DNA of 7,432 nucleotides from Thermoplasmata archaeon (GCA_030037695.1 JASHQF010000122.1:1-7432), one strand, 5' to 3'; shown: positions 1 to 6,403, counted from the stretch's first letter. Notes: generated by a model from the letters alone, not told the origin. Numbers and translations: made by a program.

Positions 1-402
1 TCGACGATCACCCGGGCCCGACCGCGCGCAGGGTCGACGACGAGGCCGTGGAAGGTGACCGCCTTCACCGTCTCCCGCAGGCGGTGACGCGCCGCGTCGA
101 ACGGCTCGCCGCGGACGACCGCCTCGGCCGCCGACGGCGGGCGCCCGCGAAGCCGCACCTCGACCGTCCGCCCGTAGAACCCCTCCGTCTCCTCGAGGGC
201 GAGGAGCTCGTTCAGCAGCGCGACCGCGAGCCCCGGCAGGTCGACCGCGGTCACCCGGACGGTCCGCTCCGACCGGGGCCGGACGCGGGCGAGCTCGGTG
301 CCGAGCGCGTACAGCCCGAGGGCGAGCGCCTCGAGCAGTCCGGCGGCGGTCGGCGCCGTCGCCCAGATCCCGGTGTCGGCGGTCGTGGGAAAGCTCCCCC
401 AC
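1..402 (-). CDS. Archease (RtcB tRNA-ligase activator), 3' end cut by window, apparent frameshift near the start
   Basis: Archease promotes guanylylation and multiple turnover of the RtcB RNA ligase that joins tRNA halves after intron removal; it acts in the cytoplasm. Reading the minus strand from 383 down to 3 gives about 127 residues with the family pattern: ADTGI near the start, LPGLAVALLNELLALEETEG in the middle, then RGEPFDAARHRL, ETVKAVTFHGL and a final RVIVD. The last Asp codon, likely a metal ligand in this family, is split by the window edge, so only one or two residues are missing. This frame has no ATG, GTG or TTG before the conserved core. A GTG at 402-400 in another frame reads VGELSH, and dropping one base (position 384) joins it to TADTGI, restoring the HTAD motif typical of archease. 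The start at 402 and the frameshift are therefore inferred. The gene diverges from the glycosyltransferase. Family identity is firm; whether the frameshift is real or a sequencing error is open. Confidence 0.88.
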   Translation of the reverse strand, partial: MGELSHDRRHRDLGDGADRRRTARGARPRAVRARHRARPRPAPVGADRPGDRGRPAGARGRAAERAPRPRGDGGVLRADGRGAASRAPAVGGRGGRPRRAVRRGASPPAGDGEGGHLPRPRRRPCARSGPGDRR

Positions 403-440
403 CGTCGGGAACGCCGGGGGGCTCGGGAGGTCCGGGTCGT

Positions 441-472
441 GATCGGCTTTAGCGCCCGCGCCCCTTAAGGGG
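441..472. promoter_or_regulatory. Divergent promoter region between archease and glycosyltransferase
   Basis: This lies in the 94-base gap between two divergent starts. The perfect palindrome CCCCTTAAGGGG at 461-472 contains the only A/T core just upstream of the plus-strand ATG at 497. Its TTAA begins 32 bases before that ATG, the spacing expected of an archaeal TATA-like box driving a leaderless transcript. On the minus strand, CTAAAG around 447-452 is the best TATA-like match for archease and would place initiation around 425, upstream of the GTG at 402. Both boxes are weak, and the assignment rests on position and local A/T content. Confidence 0.4.
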
Positions 473-496
473 GCGGCGGTCTCCGACCCGGCCCCT

Positions 497-1288
497 ATGC
501 GCGGGAGCCTCGTCATCCCCACGCTCAACGAGGCCGCCTCGATCGCGCACGTCCTCCGGACGTTCCGGGCCGCCGCGGAGGCGGCGAACCGGACGATCCT
601 GGCCGACCGACCGATCGACTGGGAGGTCCTCGTGATCGACGGGGGCTCGACCGACGGCACGGGGGAGATCGCGGCCCGCGAGGGGGCCCGGGTCGTCGTC
701 GAGCGTCGGCGGGGCTACGGACGGGCGTACCGGACCGGGTTCGCCGCGGCGCGAGGGGAGGTGATCGCCACCGCGGACGGCGACGCGACGTACCCGGTGG
801 AGCGGATCCCCGAGCTCGTCCGGGACCTGCTCGGCGCCCCGCTCGACTTCCTCTCGGGCAACCGGATGGCGTACGTCGACCGCCGATCGATGACGACGGA
901 GCACCGGATCGGCAACTGGGTGCTCAACGGCTCCGTCCGCCTCCTGTACCACCGGTTCCTGCGCGGGGTCGCCGGAGGGACGATCGCGGACAGCCAGAGC
1001 GGCTTCTGGGTGTTCCGGCGGGAAGTGCTCGATCGGGTCCGGCTCGGCCAGGACGGGATGGCGCTCAGCGAGGAGCTGAAGCTCGAGGTCCTGCTCCGGG
1101 GCGGCCGGTTCGCCGAGGTCCCGATCGCCTACGGCGAACGCTGGGGCCCGCCGAAGCTGCAGAGCTGGCGCGACGGTCTCGGGAACCTCTGGTTCCTCGC
1201 GCGCAAGCGCCTCGAGGTCGCGCGCGATCTCCGCCGCGACTCGAGCGAGCGCGCCGCGCAGAAGCCGGTGCCGGGCGACGTCCCGTAG
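497..1288 (+). CDS. Family 2 glycosyltransferase (dolichol-phosphate-mannose-synthase-like)
   Basis: This is a 263-residue GT-A-fold enzyme that should transfer a sugar from a nucleotide-sugar donor, possibly to a polyprenyl phosphate or another glycan acceptor. Visible GT2 features are the N-terminal strand LVIPTLNEAASI (residues 5-16), VLVIDGGSTDGTGEI (44-58), the metal- and nucleotide-binding DGD (94-96) in ATADGDATYP, and DSQSGFWVFRREVL (165-178). The acidic stretch SEELKLE (191-197) is probably the catalytic base region. No transmembrane helix follows the catalytic domain, so it is a soluble or peripheral single-domain enzyme acting on the cytoplasmic side. The ATG at 497 is preferred because the LVIPTLNE strand begins only four residues later and a TATA-like element sits 32 bases upstream. 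Donor and acceptor cannot be read from the sequence. The neighbours are translation genes and give no pathway clue; it appears to be transcribed alone. Confidence 0.9.
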   Translation: MRGSLVIPTLNEAASIAHVLRTFRAAAEAANRTILADRPIDWEVLVIDGGSTDGTGEIAAREGARVVVERRRGYGRAYRTGFAAARGEVIATADGDATYPVERIPELVRDLLGAPLDFLSGNRMAYVDRRSMTTEHRIGNWVLNGSVRLLYHRFLRGVAGGTIADSQSGFWVFRREVLDRVRLGQDGMALSEELKLEVLLRGGRFAEVPIAYGERWGPPKLQSWRDGLGNLWFLARKRLEVARDLRRDSSERAAQKPVPGDVP

Positions 1289-1301
1289 GCGGCGCTACGG
1301 G
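1282..1301. terminator. Inverted repeat at the convergent glycosyltransferase/eL40 junction, possible bidirectional terminator
   Basis: CCCGTAG (1282-1288) and CTACGGG (1295-1301) form a perfect 7-base stem with a 6-base loop. The left arm contains the stop codon of the glycosyltransferase, and the right arm lies just downstream of the eL40 stop on the other strand. Placement between two converging genes separated by only 17 bases suggests transcript-end formation for both. Archaeal termination usually relies on T-tracts, and none is present here, so the role is uncertain. Confidence 0.35.
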
Positions 1302-1305
1302 CACC

Positions 1306-1458
1306 CTACTGGGTCTTGCCCGAGCGCTCGCGCGACTTCACCCGGAGCCCCTTGTAGCCGCAGCGCCGGCACTGGACCGCCCGCGGCGGGTTGCGCGCGG
1401 AGCAGTTCATGCAGATCTTCTTGTTGAGCAGGCGCTCGACCGCCTCGGGGAACGGCAT
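1306..1458 (-). CDS. rpl40e: Large-subunit ribosomal protein eL40
   Basis: This is a 50-residue basic zinc-ribbon protein of the archaeal and eukaryotic large ribosomal subunit. In eukaryotes it is made as a ubiquitin fusion; in archaea it is free-standing, as here. The translation starts MPFPEAVERLLNKKICMNC. It carries two Cys pairs, C16-x2-C19 and C30-x2-C33, separated by ten residues including ARNPPRA, then RCGYKGLRVKSRER and a stop after GKTQ. Length, Cys spacing and the NPPRA and GYKGLR motifs match the family closely. The ATG at 1458 is supported by a TTTATA box 31 bases upstream and no Shine-Dalgarno, so the message is probably leaderless. It converges with the glycosyltransferase (17-base gap) and diverges from the AMMECR1 gene. 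Confidence 0.96.
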   Translation of the reverse strand: MPFPEAVERLLNKKICMNCSARNPPRAVQCRRCGYKGLRVKSRERSGKTQ

Positions 1459-1482
1459 CGGAGCGGCGGGGACGAAGCCGCG

Positions 1483-1490
1483 GTATAAAG
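1483..1490 (-). promoter_or_regulatory. TATA box for eL40, possibly also used for the AMMECR1 gene
   Basis: On the minus strand this reads CTTTATAC, with TTTATA at 1489-1484. It begins 31 bases before the eL40 ATG, the spacing expected for a leaderless archaeal transcript, and it is the strongest A/T cluster in the gap. On the plus strand the same bases read GTATAAAG, also a good TATA box. That would put initiation near 1512, giving the AMMECR1 gene a leader of about 34 bases. Use in the minus direction is well supported; use in the plus direction is a possibility. Confidence 0.65.
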
Positions 1491-1545
1491 CTCCGCCAGC
1501 CCGGGCGCGAAGAGCCTTTCCTTACGTCGGGGCCTGCGAGCGGTC

Positions 1546-2250
1546 GTGGTCGGGGACGCGGACGGAGCGCTGGCCGTCGGGGTCGCCCGGCTCGCCGCCG
1601 TCACCGCGACCGCCCGCCCCGCCCGCACCGTCCCGGTCGGGCCCCTGCCGGCGTGGTTCGACCAGCCCCGGGGCGTGTTCGTGACCCTCAAGATCGAGCC
1701 CGGGGACCATCTTCGCGGATGCATCGGCTACCCGCGCCCGATGCTCCCCCTGCGCACGGCGCTCGTCGAAGCGGCGCGCGGGGCGGCGGTCCACGACCCG
1801 AGGTTCCCCCCGCTCGAGGCCCGCGAGGTCGCCTCGCTCCGGGTCGAGGTCTCGCTGCTGACCGTCCCCGAGCCGGTGCCGTCGGACGCCACCGGTCCGC
1901 TCCTCACCGAGATCGAACCGGGCCGGCACGGGCTGATCGTCGACGCCCCCCAGGGGTCGGGCCTGCTGCTCCCCCAGGTCGCGGCCGAGGAGGGGTGGTC
2001 GACCGAGGAGTTCCTCGCCGCGACGTGCGAGAAGGCCGGGCTCCCCCCCAGCGCCTGGCGGTCGCGGGCCGTCCGTGTCCTTCGGTTCGAGGCGGAGGTG
2101 TTCGCGGAAGCGTCGCCCGCGGGCGAGGTCGTCAGGCTCCGCCCGGCCGCGGGACCGTCGGACGGTGGACCCGCGCCGAGAAGCGGTGGCCCTCGAACTC
2201 CCACGTCCCGACCTCGGGCCCCGCCGCGAGGGCCCCCGCCGTCAGCGTGA
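1546..2250 (+). CDS. AMMECR1-domain protein
   Basis: This is a 234-residue member of a conserved archaeal/eukaryotic family named after a human gene linked to Alport syndrome with intellectual disability. The biochemical role is unknown; in many archaea and bacteria the domain is found with the Memo-like protein. Diagnostic segments in order are GVFVTLK (43-49), LRGCIGYP (56-63), a DPRFPPLEAREV stretch (84-95), the strand RVEVSLLT (99-106), HGLIVD (128-133), GLLLPQVAAEEGW (139-151), FLAATCEKAGLP (156-167) and FEAEVF (181-186). The invariant Cys of RGCIG is present at 59. The domain ends near residue 190; the remaining Pro/Arg/Gly-rich tail of about 40 residues lies antisense to the end of ileS and resembles nothing, so it is probably not a functional domain. 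The GTG start at 1546 is the only usual start codon ahead of the domain. No Shine-Dalgarno is seen. Confidence 0.93.
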   Translation: MVGDADGALAVGVARLAAVTATARPARTVPVGPLPAWFDQPRGVFVTLKIEPGDHLRGCIGYPRPMLPLRTALVEAARGAAVHDPRFPPLEAREVASLRVEVSLLTVPEPVPSDATGPLLTEIEPGRHGLIVDAPQGSGLLLPQVAAEEGWSTEEFLAATCEKAGLPPSAWRSRAVRVLRFEAEVFAEASPAGEVVRLRPAAGPSDGGPAPRSGGPRTPTSRPRAPPRGPPPSA

Positions 2251-5110
2251 GCGGCTCCGCCCCCAGTTCCCGGGCGAGCGCCTCCCGCCGAGGGGCGAGC
2301 GCCCGCTCGAGCTCGGCCGAGAGGGCGAGCTCAATCGCGACCGTCTCCCCGTAGCGCAGGCCGAGCTCCTTGCGCCGCTGCTGGAGCCTCCGCGCGACCT
2401 CCCGGGCGAGCCCCTCGTCGCGCAGCTCCTCCGTCGGTCGACGGGAGAGGGCGGCGCGGGGCCGGCCGTCCTCCTCCCGGACCACCCAGTCGTCCTCCCC
2501 GTACCGGGCCCGTTCCTCGGAGGCCGCGCGCCTCACCCGACGGACGTTGAGCTCGCCCGCGAGGAGGAGCTCCCCCTCGGCCCCCAACCCGCCGGGTCCG
2601 GCGTCCCCGACCCCGAAGACCACGAGCTCCGGGAGAGGGACCCGCGCCTTCACCCCGGCACGCTGGCGCAGTTCCCTCCCGATCTCGACCAGGTCGCGGA
2701 GCTCGGCCATCCCCTCCTCGATCGCGGGGAGCGGCTGGGCGAGCGTCCCGGGCCAGGGGAGCAGGTGGACCGAGCGATCGGCCGCGAGGAACCCCCCGCC
2801 GCCGACTTCCTGCTGGATCCACTCCGACGTGGTCGGCAGGAGCGGGGCGATCGTCCTCGCGAACCCGAGCAGCGCGTAGCCGAGGGTCGCTTCGGCGCGA
2901 CGTCGGTCCTCGGCGTCCGCCTCCGGCCGGAACCTCGGCCGGGACCGCCGAAGGTACCACGCCGAGAGATCGTCGACGAACGTGGCGACCGCCGTCGCCG
3001 CCGGGCGCGGGTCGTACCGCTCGAGCGCCCGCTCGACCGCGACGCGGGTCCCCTCGAGGCGGGAGAGGAGCCATCGGTCGAGCACGGACGGGGAGCTCGG
3101 GGGGCCGGACGCCGTCGGGTCCGGTGACGTCCGGACGCCCGCTCCCCCGTAGAACGTGACGACGTTCCGGAGCGTCCCGAGGGTGCGCCCCGCGGCCGCC
3201 TCGATCCCGGCCTCCGATAGGCGCATCGGCTCCGTGAAATCGATCGCGAGGAACGTCCAGCGGAGCGCGTCGCCCCCGAGGCGCCCGAGCAGCGCGAGCG
3301 GGTCGAGCGCGTTCCCCCTCGACTTCGACATCTTCCGGCCCTCGGCGTCGAGGACGAGGCCGGTGGTGAGGCAGGCCCGGTACGCGGGCCGGTCGAACAG
3401 CGTGGTAGCGAGGACGAGGAGCGAGTAGAACCATCCCCGGGTCTGGTCGAGGCCCTCGGCGATGTAGTCGAGCGGCGCGGCCGGGTCGAACGGTCCCGGC
3501 TCGAACGGGTAGTGGAACTGCGCGAACGGCGCGGCCCCGCTGTCGTACCAGGCGTCGATCGTGTACGGCTCGCGTTCGGTCGTCTCCCCGCACCGGCCGC
3601 ACCGGAGCGCGAGGCGGTCGAGCCCCACGCGGTGCGGGTCGAACGGCGTCGGGAGGGGGGTCCCGAGGCGCTCGGCGAGCTCGGCGAAGCTCCCGACGCA
3701 GGTGTCGTGACCGTTCCGGCAACGCCAGATCGGTAGCGGGGTGCCCCAGTACCGGCTGCGGGAGAGCGCCCAGTCCTTCGCCTCGGTGAGGAAGTTGCCG
3801 AAGCGACCGTCCCGGAGGTACGGCGGGACCCAGTCGACCCCGCCGTTGAGCGCCACCAGGCGCTCGGTGACCCGCGAGGTGCGCACGAACCAGGAGTCGA
3901 TCGCCCGGTAGAGGAGCGGCGTGTCGCACCGGTAGCAGAACGGGTACGTGTGGCGGATCGTCTCCGCCCGGTACAGCCGGCCTCGCGCCTCGAGGTCCTT
4001 GAGGAGCGCGGGATCCGCCGCCTTGAACCCGATCCCGCGCACGAGCGGGACCGCCTCGGTGAACCGGCCCCGCGGATCGAGCGGGTCGTACGTACCGACC
4101 CGCTCCCGGGCCCCGATCCTGAGGTCGTCCGGGCCGAAGCTGGGGGCGATGTGGACGAGGCCGGTCCCCTCCTCGGTGGTGACGAAGTCGTCCAGCACGA
4201 CACGGTAGCGCCCGGCGCCGGGGCCCGGCGTGTCGAACGGAGGCGTGTAGGTGCGCCCTTCCAGCGTCGACCCCTCCAGCCGCTCGACGACCTCGGCGCC
4301 CTCGGGGAAGTAGCGGGCGACGGCGTCCGCCGCGAGGACGAGCTCCGTCCCATCGCCGGCCCGTACCACCGCGTACGCGAGGCCGCGCCGGGCGGCGACG
4401 AGGAGGTTGGCCGGGAGCGTCCAGGGGGTCGTCGTCCAGACGAGGAGCTCCCGGCGGGGGGAGCTCCCGACGAGCGGCAGGCGGATCGTCACGGAGGGAT
4501 CGGTCGCCTCGCGGTACCCCTGCGCCACCTCGTGCGACGAGAGGGACGTCTCGCAGCGCGGGCAGTACGGCAGCACGTAATGCCCCCGCTCCAAGAGCCC
4601 TCGATCGAACAGCGTCTTCAGCGACCACCAGACGCTCTCGACGTACGGCGGGTCCATCGTCCGGTAGGCGTGGTCGTAGTCGAGCCAGTAGCCGATCTGC
4701 CGGCTCATCTCCTGCCAGAGCGAAGCGACCCGGAGCGTGTCCGCCCGGCACTCATCGCAGAACTTCTCGACGCCGTAGGCCTCGATGTCGTGGTGGGAGC
4801 GCAGGCCGTGCCGCTTCTCGATCTCGAGCTCGACGGCGAGCCCGTGGCAATCCCAGCCGGCCATCGGGCTCACGAGGCGGTACCCCCGCATCCGTCGGTA
4901 GCGGAGCTGGAGGTCCTTGACGACGCGACCGACCAGGTGCCCGAGGTGCGGCGGCCCGTTCGCGGTCGGGGGCCCCTCCGTGAACCGGAAGACGGGGCCG
5001 TCGGCCGTCCCGGCCAGCGCCCGGGCGGGCACGCCCGTCGCGTCCCAGTACGCGAGGACCCGCCGCTGTACGTCGAGGCCGGTGGGCGTCCCCGTTCCCT
5101 CGGCGGCCAT
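2132..5110 (-). CDS. ileS: Isoleucyl-tRNA synthetase, archaeal/eukaryotic type
   Basis: This 992-residue cytoplasmic class I synthetase charges tRNA-Ile and edits misactivated valine. In order it has ANGPPHLGHL with the HIGH signature as HLGH (55-58), GWDCHGLAVE (85-94), the CP1 editing domain from WTTTPWTLPAN (225-235) to GLVHIAPSFGPDD with the conserved Asp pair 328-329, KMSKS (593-597), the anticodon-binding domain and a C-terminal appendage. Zinc-site Cys pairs are C183/C186 with C392/C395; a second site has C504/C507, but its partner is altered (C464 and C471 in CRNGHDTC). It appears catalytically and editing competent. The frame stays open 241 codons further upstream, but a TATATG box at 5140-5135 overlaps the next in-frame ATG (5137) and lies 30 bases before the ATG at 5110. 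The latter is therefore chosen, as a leaderless start. Its 3' end overlaps the AMMECR1 gene on the other strand. Confidence 0.96.
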   Translation of the reverse strand: MAAEGTGTPTGLDVQRRVLAYWDATGVPARALAGTADGPVFRFTEGPPTANGPPHLGHLVGRVVKDLQLRYRRMRGYRLVSPMAGWDCHGLAVELEIEKRHGLRSHHDIEAYGVEKFCDECRADTLRVASLWQEMSRQIGYWLDYDHAYRTMDPPYVESVWWSLKTLFDRGLLERGHYVLPYCPRCETSLSSHEVAQGYREATDPSVTIRLPLVGSSPRRELLVWTTTPWTLPANLLVAARRGLAYAVVRAGDGTELVLAADAVARYFPEGAEVVERLEGSTLEGRTYTPPFDTPGPGAGRYRVVLDDFVTTEEGTGLVHIAPSFGPDDLRIGARERVGTYDPLDPRGRFTEAVPLVRGIGFKAADPALLKDLEARGRLYRAETIRHTYPFCYRCDTPLLYRAIDSWFVRTSRVTERLVALNGGVDWVPPYLRDGRFGNFLTEAKDWALSRSRYWGTPLPIWRCRNGHDTCVGSFAELAERLGTPLPTPFDPHRVGLDRLALRCGRCGETTEREPYTIDAWYDSGAAPFAQFHYPFEPGPFDPAAPLDYIAEGLDQTRGWFYSLLVLATTLFDRPAYRACLTTGLVLDAEGRKMSKSRGNALDPLALLGRLGGDALRWTFLAIDFTEPMRLSEAGIEAAAGRTLGTLRNVVTFYGGAGVRTSPDPTASGPPSSPSVLDRWLLSRLEGTRVAVERALERYDPRPAATAVATFVDDLSAWYLRRSRPRFRPEADAEDRRRAEATLGYALLGFARTIAPLLPTTSEWIQQEVGGGGFLAADRSVHLLPWPGTLAQPLPAIEEGMAELRDLVEIGRELRQRAGVKARVPLPELVVFGVGDAGPGGLGAEGELLLAGELNVRRVRRAASEERARYGEDDWVVREEDGRPRAALSRRPTEELRDEGLAREVARRLQQRRKELGLRYGETVAIELALSAELERALAPRREALARELGAEPLTLTAGALAAGPEVGTWEFEGHRFSARVHRPTVPRPGGA

Positions 5111-5134
5111 GCGGCGGCGCGACGCCCCGGCGGG

Positions 5135-5141
5135 CATATAG
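5135..5141 (-). promoter_or_regulatory. TATA box of ileS
   Basis: The minus strand reads CTATATG here, in an otherwise G/C-only stretch. It starts 30 bases upstream of the ileS ATG at 5110, matching the eL40 arrangement. It lies in the 53-base gap after the stop of the preceding gene, so ileS can be transcribed independently of the upstream four-gene run. Confidence 0.65.
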
Positions 5142-5163
5142 GGCCGCGGGCGGACGTCGCCGC

Positions 5164-5943
5164 CTAGCGCCGGAGACCCGCCGGCAGCGGCGCCCGGGAC
5201 TCCGGACCGACCCGGCTCGTGGGGTGGGCCCGGACGACCGCGCCCTCGAGCCGGCGTACGTGGGCCGCGGGACCGAGGACGATCTCCGGGGCCCGGACGA
5301 ACTCTACCTCGGCCGCCACCAGCTCGACCCGGTCGGCCTCGATGCGGTCGACCGAGAGCTCGGTCCGCCGCAGGAGCGCCCGATCGAGGACGTTCTCCCG
5401 GTGCCCGTGGAGGAGGACGTCCCGGGCCTCGATCGCGCCCAGGTGGGCGTCCCCTCCGAACGACGCCACGAACGTGTTCGCCCGGACCGTGCCGGCGACG
5501 TCCGCGGACCCCCCGAGACGGAGCTCGCCCGCCTGCAGGGAGGTGGCGCGCAGGGTCCCCTGGATCGCGAGACGTCGGACCGCCTCCGCGCCGGCGTCCA
5601 GCCGGACCGTCCCCCGGAGCTCCCCCTCCCCGGCACGGACCGACGACCGGGCGACGAACGAGCCGTCGGTGCGGAGCGCGTCGCGCACGTCGATCGGACC
5701 GGCGATGTCCAAGGACCCGCGCGACCGCCACGCTCCGGCGGCGATCCCTCCCGCGGCGACCAGGGTCCCGTCGATGTCGGCGCTGCCGACCTCGATCGGT
5801 CCCAGGATCTTCGCCGTCCCCTTCAGGCGCCACCGGTCGGCGCGGACGGCGTCCCGTCGGACGAACCCGCGGTCGACGAGCGCCCGGGGAGCGCGCGGCG
5901 GCGCCGGAGCGGTCGCCGGACTCGGCAGCGCCGTCGCGCTCAC
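5164..5943 (-). CDS. Bactofilin-like / polymer-forming repeat protein (predicted right-handed beta-helix)
   Basis: This predicted 259-residue protein has a Pro/Ala-rich N-terminus (residues 5-22), no signal peptide and no membrane helix. From about residue 40 to 235 it consists of short alternating hydrophobic/Gly strands such as GTAKILGPIEVGSADIDGT, GSLDIAGPIDV, GTVRLDAG and GGSADVAGTV, typical of bactofilin-type or other left- or right-handed beta-helix proteins that can polymerise into scaffolds. Repeats of about 34 residues begin near 42, 76, 111 and 144. The last part (SVDRIEADRVEL, then a strand-rich ARRLEG-like end) continues the pattern. The GTG at 5943 overlaps the stop of the upstream CoA-binding gene as GTGA, suggesting translational coupling; an ATG at 5994 would lengthen it by 17 residues. 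The fold is inferred from the repeat pattern, and the cellular role (cytoskeletal scaffold, envelope organisation) is unproven. Confidence 0.6.
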   Translation of the reverse strand: MSATALPSPATAPAPPRAPRALVDRGFVRRDAVRADRWRLKGTAKILGPIEVGSADIDGTLVAAGGIAAGAWRSRGSLDIAGPIDVRDALRTDGSFVARSSVRAGEGELRGTVRLDAGAEAVRRLAIQGTLRATSLQAGELRLGGSADVAGTVRANTFVASFGGDAHLGAIEARDVLLHGHRENVLDRALLRRTELSVDRIEADRVELVAAEVEFVRAPEIVLGPAAHVRRLEGAVVRAHPTSRVGPESRAPLPAGLRR

Positions 5944-6371
5944 GGCCTCGGGCGTGGAGGGATCCTCAGGCGTCGGTGCTGCTGCATGATGCACAGGTCC
6001 TCGAGCACGGTGACCCCCCGAGCGCGGGCCTTCGCGGCCGCCTCGGCGTGGCGGACCCCGAGCTGCATCCAGACCACGGGGACCCCGCGGGCGATCGCCT
6101 CGTCCACGATCGGGGGGACCTGGTCGCTCCGCCGGAACACGTCGACGACGTCGATCGCGACGTCGGGTGGGATCGCCGCGACGGACGGGTACGAGGTCGC
6201 CCCCAGGACCGAGGTGAGCTGGGGGTTCACCGGCACGATCCGGTACCCCTGCTCGATCAGGTACCGGGCGACCTCGTTCGAGTCCCGCTCCGGTTTGTCG
6301 GAGAGCCCGACGACCGCGATCGTGCGGGCCCGCTCGAGGATCGCGCGAAGCTCGGGGTCGGAGAGCGCCAC
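5940..6371 (-). CDS. CoA-binding Rossmann-fold protein (YccU family)
   Basis: This 143-residue protein is a stand-alone version of the CoA-binding domain found in succinyl-CoA synthetase alpha and ADP-forming acyl-CoA synthetases. The N-terminal strand and phosphate-binding loop TIAVVGLSDKPERDSNEVARYL (about residues 17-38) is followed by YRIVPVNPQ, the loop LGATSYPSVAAIP, the strand IDVVDVF, then VVWMQLGVRH and a C-terminal VLEDLCIMQQHRRL, which matches the family's usual Cys-Ile-...-Glu/Gln-His-Arg ending. Length is normal. The start is a GTG at 6371; the ATG at 6400 is out of frame. It probably binds CoA or an acyl-CoA, but its physiological role is unknown. It follows the CPBP gene after 70 bases and overlaps the next gene by 4 bases at its stop, so it sits inside an operon-like run. 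Confidence 0.9.
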   Translation of the reverse strand: MALSDPELRAILERARTIAVVGLSDKPERDSNEVARYLIEQGYRIVPVNPQLTSVLGATSYPSVAAIPPDVAIDVVDVFRRSDQVPPIVDEAIARGVPVVWMQLGVRHAEAAAKARARGVTVLEDLCIMQQHRRLRIPPRPRP

Positions 6372-6403
6372 GGGCCGGGGGAGAGGGGCCGCCTCTTCAT
6401 GCT

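Noticed and set aside
48..452. Plus-strand open frame opposite archease
   Set aside because: Low-complexity Arg/Gly/Pro translation with no motif; the minus strand encodes recognisable archease throughout.
461..472. CCCCTTAAGGGG palindrome as a transcription-factor operator
   Set aside because: It is a perfect palindrome, but its central TTAA is at the position expected for a TATA-like box; there is no second copy in the window to suggest a regulator site.
1391..1684. Plus-strand frame spanning eL40 and the start of the AMMECR1 gene, and a minus-strand frame at 1407-1724
   Set aside because: Both cross the eL40 gene and its promoter and have no family features; eL40 and AMMECR1 explain the region.
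2331..4751. Very long open frame (806 codons) on the minus strand, plus other long frames inside ileS on both strands (2075-3127, 2650-4353, 3950-5167)
   Set aside because: These are shadows of ileS: GC-rich codons leave other frames free of stops. The translations are Arg/Pro/Gly-rich without recognisable motifs, while the ileS frame contains all synthetase motifs.
5110..5833. N-terminal extension of IleRS by up to 241 residues
   Set aside because: The extension is a shadow of the bactofilin-like gene, and the TATA box at 5135-5141 lies within it.
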